NCBI RefSeq assembly: GCF_013389595.1
Contig: NZ_CP058306.1
Location: 2,356,001 to 2,420,000, forward strand
DNA length: 64,000 nt
Source: Flavobacterium sp. I3-2
GTDB taxonomy: Bacteria; Bacteroidota; Bacteroidia; Flavobacteriales; Flavobacteriaceae
Direction: 5' to 3'
Part shown: in pieces, positions 1 through 8,508 of the stretch
Layout: each line of letters starts with the position of its first letter
How positions within the stretch are numbered: the stretch's first letter is position 1
Position numbers and translations under genes: made by a program
The notes under the pieces: generated by a model
Database searches by the model: none
Seen by the model: the letters and a program-made list of their open reading frames with translations, nothing else
What the model was told of the DNA's origin: nothing

Positions 1-287
1 TTACGTAATTTTTGGAAGTCAAGGTTTTCATCCATCACAATTATTTGAATTGTTGAGTTTCCACTTGGTTCAACAACTTTTCTGAAAGTCAAGCGTTCTT
101 CATAATTGTCGTATTCGGCATATATTATATCGCCACAAGAAAACTTTGGTCCATAGAAAGGAATATTATCAATTTTAAAAAGTCCTTTGTTTTTATCAAT
201 TATTTCCGCCCATAAAGTTTCAACAGTTTCTTTTTCAAGAACGTCACTGTAATATCTCGTTAAAATTTTTTCTAAATTTCTTTTCAT
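1..287 (-). CDS. DUF4265-like cassette protein, 3' end beyond window
   Basis: Ninety-five codons from ATG at 287 down to the left edge, where the frame is still open. It is a near-identical copy of the complete 155-residue protein at 27454-27921, with only scattered substitutions. By resemblance this is a DUF4265-type protein; I infer no function. It belongs to the outermost cassette of the window, whose own 3' attC site lies outside. The cassette start GCATGTAAC differs from GCAGGTAAC in the other copy. Confidence 0.75.
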   Translation of the reverse strand, partial: MKRNLEKILTRYYSDVLEKETVETLWAEIIDKNKGLFKIDNIPFYGPKFSCGDIIYAEYDNYEERLTFRKVVEPSGNSTIQIIVMDENLDFQKLR

Positions 288-315
288 TATACGGTTAGTT
301 GGATAACATTGCATG

Positions 316-497
316 TAACGTTCCAAAGCTTGGTGCAGTGGCAAAAAATAAAGCCAAAACTTTACGATTAACCAAAACTAAGCAACGCCTTTTTGATTTT
401 TAAATTTAATAATAAAAAATGAAATAGGCGAGTGCGACAAAAAAGAAAACCAACTTCGAGATTTGCCTTTACCCGCAATTGCGCCAAACTTGTGTTA
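316..497 (-). repeat. attC-like site 1, class A
   Basis: 182 bp from TAAC to GTTA. The outer arms are AGCTTGGTGCA and TGCGCCAAACT. It is the 3' site of the cassette whose membrane-protein gene is split by the sul2 transposon. The central TAAATTTAA motif is present. Confidence 0.85.
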
Positions 498-1012
498 TGT
501 GCAGTGTTAATATTTTTCTATTAGGTTGTAACTTTCAATAACTTTTGTTTCAAATATAGATTTCTTATAATTCAATTTAATCATATAATTTTTAATAATT
601 TCTTCTTTCGTAAGATGTTTTTCATTTTTAAAGTTTATTGATTGCTTTTCGCCATCAAGTATAAAATATATTTTCGTAGTTCTGGCTGAGATAAAATTGT
701 TTATTTGACAAACTTTTACATTATGATTTCCATATGTTAATTTAACTATGGCAAAGTTTAATGGTATTTTTAACATAGCTGTAAAGAAAATGCCAAAAAC
801 TATTAATGCCAAAATATTAAAAATTTGATAAAGAAAATTTTTTCTTGTATTTCCTTTACTTAGTTTGTTGTTTATATAGAAAAGTATAAAAAAGGATATA
901 AAAAAAAATGTATAATTTAAATAATTTGGAAAATCTAAAATTCTGTTTTCTTGACGTATATAAAGAATAATAAAAATTAAAATAAAAAAGTAATTTATCT
1001 TGTTTTTTAAAA

Positions 1013-1020
1013 TATTATTT
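1013..1020. repeat. 8-bp target duplication, left copy
   Basis: TATTATTT immediately left of the composite transposon. The same octamer follows the right end at 3391-3398, so the whole unit between them inserted in one event. Confidence 0.85.
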
Positions 1021-1032
1021 CTGATTATCCGT

Positions 1033-1534
1033 TTATGCACCTGTTATATTCGCAATTACTAGTCTGTCAAAGAGTTTGTCTCCAAAATACCGTCTGTTTA
1101 ATTTGTAAATAAACTCGTTGAGATACAACTGTAAGTATTTCCTTTTGATTTTATGGTAGTTGCCCAGCAATGTCCGTTTTGCATTACTGATTGCGATATG
1201 CACCCATTTGAGTGTTTCCTTGGTGGTTTTGGCGTCTGATTTCTCGGTGACGTGCAATTCCACCAGATCGGAGATGTCAACGTAAGAAGTGCTTTTGTCC
1301 GAAAATACGATGGCATCATCCTCCATGCAGTCCCTGACCACGCCGTTGATTCCTTCACTTTGATGGCTATCCAGTACCCTGGCCTTGAAATAACGCACAT
1401 GCTTCTCCTTTTTGCCCGTTTCGATATCTTCCAACGGGGTGCTTTCGGCCATCACCGCAACGTTCTGCTTTCCCTCGGCTCCCCGGCCACGTGTACCCTT
1501 GCCTCGCTCGATTTCCTTACTGGCCACCGAAAAG
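1033..1534 (-). pseudogene. IS1595-family transposase, C-terminal remnant
   Basis: This stretch matches the last 165 or so codons of the complete transposase at 2422-3330, including the second catalytic Asp (FSDKS) and the C-terminal catalytic region (AISNAKRTLLGNYHKI). The zinc ribbon and first Asp are missing. Homology ends abruptly at 1534, where the last bases of sul2 begin. The remnant cannot encode an active enzyme, but it keeps the outer terminal repeat needed for joint movement with the complete copy. Confidence 0.85.
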
Positions 1535-2350
1535 TTAACGAATTCTTGCGGTTTCTTTCAGCGCCGCCAATACCGCCAGCCCGTCGCGCAAGGGGCGCGG
1601 CTCGTGTGTGCGGATGAAGTCAGCTCCACCTGCGGCGGCGGCAAGCTCTGCAGCGAGTGTCGCGGCCCCGACATCCCCCGGACCACGGCCTGTGAGCGCG
1701 CGCAGAAAGGATTTGCGCGAAACAGACAGAAGCACCGGCAAATCGAAGCGCAGCCGCAATTCATCGAACCGCGCCAGCACCGAGAGCGAGGTTTCGGGAG
1801 CAGCCCCCAGAAAAAACCCCATGCCGGGATCAAGGACAAGGCGGTTGCGTTTGATACCGGCACCCGTCAGCGCCGCGATGCGCGCGTCAAAGAACGCCGC
1901 AATGTGATCCATGATGTCGCCAGCGGGTGCCTCGCGCCGATCTGCCTGCCCGTCTTGCACCGAATGCATAACGACGAGTTTGGCAGATGATTTCGCCAAT
2001 TGCGGATAGAACGCAGCGTCTGGAAAACCGCGAATATCATTGAGATAGGCCACACCACGCGACAAGGCATAGGCTTGCGTCGCGGGTTGATAACTGTCGA
2101 GCGAGACGGGAATGCCATCTGCCTTGAGCGCGTCCAGCACCGGCGCGATACGCGCGATTTCTGTGTCGGACGAAACAGGCGCGGCGTCGGGATTGCTGGA
2201 TGCCGGACCGAGGTCGATCACATCTGCCCCCTCGGCCATCAGCTTACGCGCCTGCGCAATGGCTGCGTCTGGCGCCAGATACCGGCCTCCATCGGAGAAA
2301 CTGTCCGAGGTTATGTTGACGATGCCGAAAATGATGAGCGATTTATTCAT
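1535..2350 (-). CDS. sul2: Sul2, sulfonamide-resistant dihydropteroate synthase
   Basis: A 271-residue protein that I recognise as Sul2 over its full length. It starts MNKSLIIFGIVNITSDSFSD and ends LAALKETARIR. It is an alternative dihydropteroate synthase joining p-aminobenzoate to dihydropterin pyrophosphate in folate synthesis while excluding sulfonamides. The pterin-binding signature IDLGPASSNPDA and the VSVSRKSFLRAL motif are present. Base composition is very GC-rich among AT-rich neighbours. The stop codon abuts the truncated IS copy. It is not linked to glmM, strA or ISCR2 here, its common companions elsewhere. A promoter in the adjoining IS could drive it, but I cannot identify one with confidence. 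Confidence 0.97.
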   Translation of the reverse strand: MNKSLIIFGIVNITSDSFSDGGRYLAPDAAIAQARKLMAEGADVIDLGPASSNPDAAPVSSDTEIARIAPVLDALKADGIPVSLDSYQPATQAYALSRGVAYLNDIRGFPDAAFYPQLAKSSAKLVVMHSVQDGQADRREAPAGDIMDHIAAFFDARIAALTGAGIKRNRLVLDPGMGFFLGAAPETSLSVLARFDELRLRFDLPVLLSVSRKSFLRALTGRGPGDVGAATLAAELAAAAGGADFIRTHEPRPLRDGLAVLAALKETARIR

Positions 2351-2409
2351 GGGGGCTTCTATAATAATACCTAAAATCCGCAGGTAGTTAATTAGGATGT
2401 TTAAAGATT

Positions 2410-3390
2410 CTGATTATCCGTTTATGCACCTGTTATATTCGCAATTACTAGTCTGTCAAAGAGTTTGTCTCCAAAATACCGTCTGTTTAATTTGTAAATA
2501 AACTCGTTGAGATACAACTGTAAGTATTTCCTTTTGATTTTATGGTAGTTGCCCAGCAATGTCCGTTTTGCATTACTGATTGCGATATGCACCCATTTGA
2601 GTGTTTCCTTGGTGGTTTTGGCGTCTGATTTCTCGGTGACGTGCAATTCCACCAGATCGGAGATGTCAACGTAAGAAGTGCTTTTGTCCGAAAATACGAT
2701 GGCATCATCCTCCATGCAGTCCCTGACCACGCCGTTGATTCCTTCACTTTGATGGCTATCCAGTACCCTGGCCTTGAAATAACGCACATGCTTCTCCTTT
2801 TTGCCCGTTTCGATATCTTCCAACGGGGTGCTTTCGGCCATCACCGCAACGTTCTGCTTTCCCTCGGCTCCCCGGCCACGTGTACCCTTGCCTCGCTCGA
2901 TTTCCTTACTGGCCACCGAAAAGTAACCCTCATCCAGTTCTATCATCCCTTCCAGTGTATACCTTGCATCCCGGTTGCCCATCGCCCTGCGGAGTTTGTG
3001 TACCATCGCCCATACCGGTTCGTAACGCTTCAATCCTAATTGCTTCTGGAGTTCGTTGGTGGAGAATCCCTTTTTTGTGCAACTCATCAGGAACATCGTT
3101 TTGTACCACACCAGAAACGGCAGCTTGGAGCTCTCCATGATCGTACCGCTGCGCAACGAGGTGCGGAAACGGCAACCTTTGCATTCATAACTCCATTTAC
3201 CCTGTAACCAATAATGGGAAGTGCCCCCGCATCGCTTGCAGACAACCCCTTCCTTATCACGCTGCTCCTTGAAATGCAAACGACAATCTTCCTCCGAACC
3301 GAAATGAGCCGTAAAACTGAATATGTTCATAATCCCTGCTTTTTGAGCGCTAATATACTAAAAATATTAGGTGTGTTTGCGGAGAATCAG
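2410..3390 (-). mobile_element. complete IS1595-like insertion sequence, copy 2
   Basis: 981 bp, bounded by CTGATTATCCG and CGGAGAATCAG, with one transposase gene. The same element occurs at 29775-30755 in the opposite orientation, with the same length. Terminal repeats agree at about three quarters of the first 24 positions. Family assignment follows from the transposase and from the 8-bp duplication of the composite. Confidence 0.85.
2422..3330 (-). CDS. IS1595-family (ISXO2-like) transposase
   Basis: 302 residues. An N-terminal zinc ribbon (CKRC and CKGC pairs, residues 32-57) precedes a DDE-type nuclease core with Asp in IELDEGYF, Asp in VFSDKSTSY, and a C-terminal AISNAKRTLLGNYHKI segment typical of ISXO2-like enzymes. 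The protein is rich in Lys and Arg and its codons are GC-richer than the surrounding cassettes. The ATG at 3330 lies about 60 bp inside the IS end. It should catalyse cut-and-paste or replicative movement of the IS and of the composite unit. Confidence 0.9.
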   Translation of the reverse strand: MNIFSFTAHFGSEEDCRLHFKEQRDKEGVVCKRCGGTSHYWLQGKWSYECKGCRFRTSLRSGTIMESSKLPFLVWYKTMFLMSCTKKGFSTNELQKQLGLKRYEPVWAMVHKLRRAMGNRDARYTLEGMIELDEGYFSVASKEIERGKGTRGRGAEGKQNVAVMAESTPLEDIETGKKEKHVRYFKARVLDSHQSEGINGVVRDCMEDDAIVFSDKSTSYVDISDLVELHVTEKSDAKTTKETLKWVHIAISNAKRTLLGNYHKIKRKYLQLYLNEFIYKLNRRYFGDKLFDRLVIANITGA

Positions 3391-3398
3391 TATTATTT
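3391..3398. repeat. 8-bp target duplication, right copy
   Basis: TATTATTT, the partner of 1013-1020, directly after the right end of the composite transposon. Confidence 0.85.
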
Positions 3399-3442
3399 AT
3401 CAATTCCATCTATTTCTACAGTATTCTTTATAACATTGCACA

Positions 3443-3629
3443 TAACGGAAAAAGTATTGGCGAAGTGCGGGCTTAATTTGAACAAGTGTTCAAGTTTAGA
3501 CCAAACGGAGCCGATATTTTTTCCATGAACTAAATTACTAAAAAAATGTGAATGGAAAAATAGCGGCGGATAAATGTGGGGAATTTTTCAATTCACATCT
3601 TAACCCCGCATTTTGCCAATACAATGTTA
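3443..3629 (-). repeat. attC-like site 2, singleton class
   Basis: 187 bp, TAAC to GTTA. Arms GTATTGGCGAAGTGCGGG and CCCCGCATTTTGCCAATAC. The interior is unlike any other site in the window but keeps a central CTAAATTA. 3' site of the DUF5063-like cassette. Confidence 0.8.
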
Positions 3630-3642
3630 GCTGCAGTATTTT

Positions 3643-4098
3643 TTAGTCTTCGGTTTCCCTTAAATAGTTCAGTAAATTTATAATATGATTTTTTGTATGA
3701 GATTCGAAAATTAGATTAAAAAACCATTTTGCATCATTTACACTCGTATTTTCAGTCCTCCATTTTACTTCCTGCAAATCTAAAATTATATCATTTAGAT
3801 CATCAATAGAATCGGCTATTAAATTTTCAACTTCGTTTTCGATTTCAGTTATTAAAGTCGCAATTTTATAATATCCAAATTTTGGAAAATTAGATGCTAT
3901 ATTTTCACGAATATTTGAAAAATCTTTTTTGTTAAATTCTGGATATTCAGTTTCGTCGAATTCAAATTCATTTTCAAAATACAAATCATAAATTTTCACA
4001 AGATTTCTTTCAAGATTTTTTGTTTTGTCTTTTTCGTTTAGATTTTCTAATAATCCGTATTTCGAAATTTCATTGATTGGATCTAAAAGTTCTTTCAT
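3643..4098 (-). CDS. DUF5063-like protein
   Basis: 151 residues from ATG 4098 (MKELLDPINEI). The upstream open frame to 4203 is only translated attC sequence, so the inner start is preferred. The acidic C-terminal half, with WRTENTSVNDAKWFF and a His-containing FESHTKNHIINL segment, resembles DUF5063 proteins, whose function is unknown. Single-gene cassette; the stop lies 13 bp from the attC core. No signal peptide or membrane segment. The family call is from memory of the motif and is moderate. Confidence 0.7.
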   Translation of the reverse strand: MKELLDPINEISKYGLLENLNEKDKTKNLERNLVKIYDLYFENEFEFDETEYPEFNKKDFSNIRENIASNFPKFGYYKIATLITEIENEVENLIADSIDDLNDIILDLQEVKWRTENTSVNDAKWFFNLIFESHTKNHIINLLNYLRETED

Positions 4099-4124
4099 AG
4101 ACGGAGTTTTGTAAATATTAAAGC

Positions 4125-4313
4125 TAACGTTTCGGGGCTTGGCGTCAGTGGCGGAAATTGAAGCGAAAAGTTTCAATTTAGCGACACGGTAAGCAAAAGC
4201 CAATTCATTGAATAAATTTAAGAAAAAAAGTCAATGTAATTGGCTTTTTGCGACATAGAAAACCGAAACTCTCAATTTATTACTTAACCCGCCATTGCGC
4301 CAAACCCTTGTTA
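4125..4313 (-). repeat. attC-like site 3, class B
   Basis: 189 bp. Arms GGGGCTTGGCGTCAGTGGCGG and CCGCCATTGCGCCAAACCC pair with one offset bulge. Inner stem AAAAGCCAATT / AATTGGCTTTT brackets TAAATTTAA. 3' site of the 4311 gene, whose stop codon it supplies. Confidence 0.85.
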
Positions 4314-4778
4314 GCTGCAGTTGAAATATTTTTGTTTAAATGTTGATTCATGATTTACAAAGAGAATTGAGTGAATATAAACTCCTTCTGGTTGCCTTCC
4401 TCCATAAACTTCTGTGATTACAACAACGTCATGCGGATAACTATTTTTAAATAGTACTTCGAAACCAGTCGAAAAGTTATTATCAAATTGTTTAATCAGG
4501 TCAATGTCTAAAATTTTGCATAAAGTAATAAGGTCATTAAGTTCAAAACCACGTGCTGGTGGCTGAAAGTTTGATAAATATTTCCAGCAGGTTTTATATT
4601 CACCAAAAACACCAATATTAATTTTATTCTGACCATTTTTGAATATAATGTAAGAATTAATAAAGTCAGTAGCTAAATCACTACCAAAATAATAAAGAGT
4701 TTTAGTATTACAATTTGAAATTATTTTCTTTCCATCGAAGAAATCGAAATGATTATTTTTCTGTGTTATTTCCATCAT
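4311..4778 (-). CDS. hypothetical cassette protein
   Basis: 155 residues (154 if the second Met is used). I do not recognise the family. It is soluble-looking, with a DVVVITEVYGG segment and no signal peptide. The TAA stop is the TAA of the attC core itself, so the last residues (NCS) are encoded by the cassette's terminal repeat. Single-gene cassette with ends GTTAGCTGCAGTTGAA and TTCAATTGCAGCTAAC. Confidence 0.7.
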   Translation of the reverse strand: MMEITQKNNHFDFFDGKKIISNCNTKTLYYFGSDLATDFINSYIIFKNGQNKINIGVFGEYKTCWKYLSNFQPPARGFELNDLITLCKILDIDLIKQFDNNFSTGFEVLFKNSYPHDVVVITEVYGGRQPEGVYIHSILFVNHESTFKQKYFNCS

Positions 4779-4795
4779 GATTTTTCAATTGCAGC

Positions 4796-4985
4796 TAACG
4801 GGCCGCGGCTTGTCGATAGTACGGGCTTGAATTGAGCGAAAGTTCAATTCAGTCCGAAACTGAACTAAAGCTGTGAGCCTTTTGGTAAATTTAATAAAAA
4901 AAACAAAAGCAAGCTGCTTTTGGCGGATAAATAGGCGAGAAGTACAATTTTGCACTTAACCCCGCATTTCGCCAAGCCGATGTTA
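4796..4985 (-). repeat. attC-like site 4, class C
   Basis: 190 bp. Arms GGCTTGTCGATAGTACGGG and CCCCGCATTTCGCCAAGCC. Inner stem built on AAAGCTGTGAGCC and a later AGCTGCTTTTGGC. 3' site of the DUF4844-like lipoprotein cassette. Confidence 0.85.
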
Positions 4986-4999
4986 CATGCAGTTTTTTT

Positions 5000-5434
5000 T
5001 TATTCTGGATCAAATCCGTACATAAAGTCATTTAAATGTCCACCTGAACTTTCAAGACCTACAATATCCATGAGTTCTTCATAATAACTACATATACGTT
5101 CTCTATCTTCAGTATCAAGTTCAAGATATATTAAAGAAAATTTATTCAGACCACTTTTAATAGCGTTCTGATATTCCGCTTCAGTTGCGTTTCCTTTTTC
5201 CGCTATTAATTGAAAATCCTTTGCAGATTCATTAATTAAACTAGTTAATAAAGGATTTAATTTTTCATCAGATAAACCTGGGTAAAATAATGATGAATCT
5301 TCCTTAAACTTTTCTTTAGTTATAAAATTTTCAAACATGTTTTTTGAGTTTGGAGGAGTTTTAATTTTATTCTGTCCACAAGAAATAATTGTAGATAGAA
5401 AAAGAATTATTAAACAGAATTTTATTTTATACAT
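5000..5434 (-). CDS. DUF4844-like lipoprotein
   Basis: 144 residues. The signal peptide ends in a lipobox, STIISC, with Cys19 as the likely lipidated residue. The mature part, including FYPGLSDEKLNPLLT and ERICSYYEELMDIVGLES, resembles DUF4844 proteins of Bacteroidota; function unknown. As for other lipoproteins of this phylum it is probably on the periplasmic or outer face of a membrane. Single-gene cassette. Confidence 0.75.
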   Translation of the reverse strand: MYKIKFCLIILFLSTIISCGQNKIKTPPNSKNMFENFITKEKFKEDSSLFYPGLSDEKLNPLLTSLINESAKDFQLIAEKGNATEAEYQNAIKSGLNKFSLIYLELDTEDRERICSYYEELMDIVGLESSGGHLNDFMYGFDPE

Positions 5435-5454
5435 GATGTTGGTAAAATTGCATG

Positions 5455-5642
5455 TAACGGTTCCGGGCTTTGCGAAGTGGCGATAAATCGAAGACGAAAG
5501 TTTCGATTTAGACGATATGTAGCAAAAGCCAATTTCTATTTGCTAATTTATGAAAAAAAGCCAATAAAATTGGCTTTTGCGGATTACAAAGCACAAAGTT
5601 TCAATTTAGACTTAACCCCGCCATTTTGCAAAACCCTTGTTA
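5455..5642 (-). repeat. attC-like site 5, class D
   Basis: 188 bp. Arms GGGCTTTGCGAAGTGGCG and CGCCATTTTGCAAAACCC. Inner stem AAAAGCCAATTTC / AAAATTGGCTTTT. 3' site of the TIR cassette. Confidence 0.85.
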
Positions 5643-5655
5643 GCAGAAGGGCTTT

Positions 5656-6516
5656 TTATCTTCGTAATCTATTGGCTATTTTATCTGATATTTCCTCAAT
5701 TGTGAAGTCAGTTGTATTTATAGCTAACATATCTGCGATTATTGGACTAAAATTTAATACTTCATTTTTAGAAATCTTATGCCAAATAGGAAGTATTACT
5801 TTTTCTCCATTTACTTCTCTAGCAAAAAGACCATCTAATTCTCTTTGTGGCCATTCTTTACTAAAAAATGCTTCTGAAAGGACAACTATGCCATATTTGG
5901 ATTTTTTTAAACCATTTTCAATTGAACGTCTAAGACTATCTCCAATATCCAATTCAAATTCATCGTACCAAACTTCAACACCTTTAGATTTAAGTGACTC
6001 TACAAAAGGTCGCACAAAACTTGTTTTATCTTCTGATGCGTGTGAAACAAAAACATCATAGTTTTTGCTTATTGTTTCATGTTTATTATTTAATTCCTTG
6101 CTTTTAGAAAAAGATTCTGAGGCTAATTGTTTCTGTAATTGCATTTCTCTGGTTATGCTTTGCTGAAGAGAAAGCATTTCTTTTTGCTCTCTTTTAGTTT
6201 TATCTCTTTCTTTTTGCTCTTCTTTATTTAAATCTTGTAATAGTTTCAATCTTTTGTTTTGCTTATCTGATAGATTTTTGGTCTTTGTAGATTTGTCTTT
6301 TGTAATTCTATTGATTTCATCATTTTTTCTTGTCAAATCTTTCTGAAGATTGACAATTTTTTTTAAATCTTTTTCCTTACTTATTTTTTCAAAGATTGAA
6401 TTCGCTTCTTTTTCTTTTCGGCTAAGGTTATTATTTACCGTATTTAATTGATTTTCGATATTTTTAATATCTCTATCTAAACTTGCTATTGAATTTGTTA
6501 TAGATTGAATACTCAT
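5656..6516 (-). CDS. coiled-coil TIR-domain protein
   Basis: 286 residues. Residues 1-150 are Lys/Glu-rich and predicted coiled coil. Residues 153-286 form a TIR domain opening YDVFVSHASEDK, with WYDEFELDIGDSLRRSI and EWPQREL, in which Glu226 is at the usual catalytic position of NAD-cleaving TIR domains. Bacterial TIR proteins commonly act in abortive anti-phage defence by degrading NAD or making signalling nucleotides; a defence role here is inferred. It is alone in its cassette, with no partner such as a SIR2 or STALD protein, so self-activation through the coiled coil is possible. Confidence 0.9.
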   Translation of the reverse strand: MSIQSITNSIASLDRDIKNIENQLNTVNNNLSRKEKEANSIFEKISKEKDLKKIVNLQKDLTRKNDEINRITKDKSTKTKNLSDKQNKRLKLLQDLNKEEQKERDKTKREQKEMLSLQQSITREMQLQKQLASESFSKSKELNNKHETISKNYDVFVSHASEDKTSFVRPFVESLKSKGVEVWYDEFELDIGDSLRRSIENGLKKSKYGIVVLSEAFFSKEWPQRELDGLFAREVNGEKVILPIWHKISKNEVLNFSPIIADMLAINTTDFTIEEISDKIANRLRR

Positions 6517-6551
6517 AATTTATTAACGTTTTTTGGGAATAGCCTTTCTGC

Positions 6552-6743
6552 TAACGTTCCAGCAGCTTGGCGAAGGAGCGGTTTTGAAGGACAAAACGTC
6601 CAATTTGTACCGACCGAAGCAAAACCGCTTGCGTTGATGCTAAATTATAAAAAGAAAAGCGAAAACCAAGCGGTTTTTGCGAAATAGAAAGCCGAAACTT
6701 TGAACTTAACACTTACTCCGCTCTTTTGCCAAACTGCATGTTA
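6552..6743 (-). repeat. attC-like site 6, class E
   Basis: 192 bp. Arms CAGCTTGGCGAAGGAGCGG and CCGCTCTTTTGCCAAACTG. Inner stem CAAAACCGCTTG / CAAGCGGTTTTTG. 3' site of the 6754 gene cassette. Confidence 0.85.
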
Positions 6744-6753
6744 GCAGAAGTAC

Positions 6754-7785
6754 TTATTCAGATTTACGTATTTTTTCTAACATCTCTTTTATATGTTTAG
6801 GATATTCTCCTTCAAAATATTCTATGGCTAATGGATTATGTGAGAAAAATTGACAACAAAAATCAACCCATACATCAATATTTATTTCTCCATTTATCTT
6901 AAATATCTTCTTGGATTTTGATTTTATTGGATTTGAAATCTTAGAATTAAAATTTAAATCAGAATCCCTTCTTTGATAGTATTCATCTATAGTGTAAAAG
7001 TGGATTGCTCCATCAAAATGTCTAAATGTTTTACTTAATGTATCAAATTCTGCATGAATATATCGTACAGGAAAATATTCAATACCATCAATATTTGTAG
7101 TAACAGATTCTGTTTTAATTTCTTCTGCTTGAAAAGTCTTAATGTTTTGATTAGTTGACCATTTTATATCTAAACAATATGCATCTGCGAAAAAAAATGA
7201 AATGTCTGTTGAATCAAACTCAAATGACGGTCTCAATTTTATTGGCTGGTCAGAAATATTTTCAATATTCTTATCGAATTTTACACCATACCATGTATCT
7301 AATTCTAAAAACGCGCTATTATCTACATTAATTCTTAAATGATCATGGTCAAGACTAATCTTTAGTTCGTCATAATCATCTGGCTTTATTTCCCAAAATT
7401 TTTCTATAAATCTTGGTTGAAAATCATTTACAAAATGAAAACCTCTTCTGAAAAAAGGACTAGCCATTGATATGTAATTTTCTGAATACAAATAGCCCTT
7501 TGCAAATAATCGTTTTTCAAATTTGGAACAAATAAATTTATAATCGATTAAATTATCTTTATCTAAAACAATGTCTTCATTTAATTTTAATAGAATATCC
7601 TTAGAGCTAACAACGATTCCAATTGTTTGAATGTAACTAAAATTTTCTTTAGTAAGCTCTATTCCTTTGTTTTTTGAAATGTCTATAAAATTTAGAATTA
7701 CGTTTTCGTTTTCTTTTAATTCACGTTCGGCTTCTTCCTTCAGATGCTTCAAATAATTTTGTTTAAATTCGGAAAGGTCGCTCAT
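6754..7785 (-). CDS. hypothetical cassette protein, 343 aa
   Basis: 343 residues from ATG 7785 (MSDLSEFKQNY). The longer frame to 7857 is translated attC. I do not recognise the family. It has no signal peptide or membrane helix; the N-terminal 40 residues are charged and helical. Aromatic-rich segments such as FFRRGFHFVNDFQPRFIEKFW stand out. It is one of the larger single-gene cassettes, so it may be a multidomain enzyme or a defence protein, but nothing in the sequence settles this. Confidence 0.7.
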   Translation of the reverse strand: MSDLSEFKQNYLKHLKEEAERELKENENVILNFIDISKNKGIELTKENFSYIQTIGIVVSSKDILLKLNEDIVLDKDNLIDYKFICSKFEKRLFAKGYLYSENYISMASPFFRRGFHFVNDFQPRFIEKFWEIKPDDYDELKISLDHDHLRINVDNSAFLELDTWYGVKFDKNIENISDQPIKLRPSFEFDSTDISFFFADAYCLDIKWSTNQNIKTFQAEEIKTESVTTNIDGIEYFPVRYIHAEFDTLSKTFRHFDGAIHFYTIDEYYQRRDSDLNFNSKISNPIKSKSKKIFKINGEINIDVWVDFCCQFFSHNPLAIEYFEGEYPKHIKEMLEKIRKSE

Positions 7786-7796
7786 AGTATTTCTGC

Positions 7797-7979
7797 TAAC
7801 GTGACGAAGCTTGGCGCATGTGGCGAAAAATAAAGCTAAAACTTTACGATTAACCAAAACTAAGCAACGCCTTTTTGATTTTTAAATTTAATAATAAAAA
7901 ATGAAATAGGCGATTGCGACAAAAAAGAAAGCCAACTTAATAGTTTGCCTTTACTCGCCATTGTGCCAAACTTATGTTA
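7797..7979 (-). repeat. attC-like site 7, class A
   Basis: 183 bp. Arms GCTTGGCGCATGTGGCGA and TCGCCATTGTGCCAAAC. 3' site of the 8006 gene cassette. Confidence 0.85.
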
Positions 7980-8005
7980 CCTGCAGATGTTATTTTTTTA
8001 TCTAA

Positions 8006-8455
8006 CTATTTATCGTCAAGTTTAAGAAAATAAATTTTAGCCGCTTCTGAAAGTTCATCATCAAGGTTGGTGTCAACCTCAAAACCAAATAAAATCCATT
8101 TGTCATTTGGCTTATAAAACTTAAATACAAATCTCATAGGTTGTCTATCGTACTTTACCATATATGAGTAAAGAACAAAGCTTTCAGATAATTTTTTTTT
8201 CGTTATTAGTTCGTAACCATAATATTTCCCCACATAGTCGACATTATAACTGTTTACTTCTTTTTTTATGGTTTCAATTCCATCTTTTATTCTAACATTC
8301 CATGGATTAGTCTCGTATAGTTCGTCTAAAGCTTTTCCTGAGTTTTTCGGATATTCGGTAAAGAATTTTTTAATCAATTCATCAGGATTGGATTGTTGTC
8401 CATAGCTTGAGATACTTAAAATTGATAAGATAGCAATTAATAGAAGTTTGTTCAT
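8006..8455 (-). CDS. secreted hypothetical protein
   Basis: 149 residues with a Sec signal peptide (MNKLLLIAILSILSISSYGQ, cleavage near residue 20). The mature protein is a small alpha/beta domain with alternating strands (VLYSYMVKYDRQPMRFVFKF, DKWILFGFEV), a pattern compatible with an NTF2-like or DUF3887-type fold, which is a guess. Likely periplasmic or secreted. Single-gene cassette. Confidence 0.7.
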   Translation of the reverse strand: MNKLLLIAILSILSISSYGQQSNPDELIKKFFTEYPKNSGKALDELYETNPWNVRIKDGIETIKKEVNSYNVDYVGKYYGYELITKKKLSESFVLYSYMVKYDRQPMRFVFKFYKPNDKWILFGFEVDTNLDDELSEAAKIYFLKLDDK

Positions 8456-8508
8456 GTCGATTATTTTTAGGATTTTAATATGCTATTTATTCGGTTTACA
8501 GTTGCAGG

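Larger units (their letters stand above)
1021..3390 (-). mobile_element. IS1595-type composite transposon carrying sul2
   Basis: The unit consists of a 514-bp IS remnant (1021-1534), sul2 (1535-2350), a 59-bp spacer and a complete 981-bp IS (2410-3390) in the same orientation. The outer ends are CTGATTATCCG on the left and CGGAGAATCAG on the right, which are imperfect inverted repeats. An 8-bp direct repeat, TATTATTT, flanks the unit. GC content of the interior is far above that of the array, showing recent acquisition. The target was the fifth codon region of a cassette gene. The two IS copies are identical over the shared 500 bp as far as I can read, so the structure is young. Confidence 0.85.
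507..3409 (-). pseudogene. cassette membrane protein gene split by the sul2 transposon
   Basis: The body is 507-1020 and the first codons are 3399-3409, on the far side of the transposon. Removing 1021-3398 (transposon plus one target copy) restores a single 175-codon frame starting MELINNILKNKINYFF at ATG 3409. The protein has two or three hydrophobic segments in its first 100 residues and a polar C-terminal half of unknown function. The open frame seen today (1040-507) starts with IS-derived residues and lacks its native start and ribosome binding site. The cassette ends still match: GTTATGTGCAGTGTTA on the left and TAACATTGCACATAAC on the right. Confidence 0.8.

Noticed and set aside
1252..2387. 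Plus-strand frames over sul2 and the IS.
   Set aside because: GC-rich shadows of the minus-strand genes.
1021..3390. Class 1 integron with sul1.
   Set aside because: The protein is Sul2, not Sul1; no qacE, intI1 or 59-base element is linked, and IS ends with a target duplication explain the unit.
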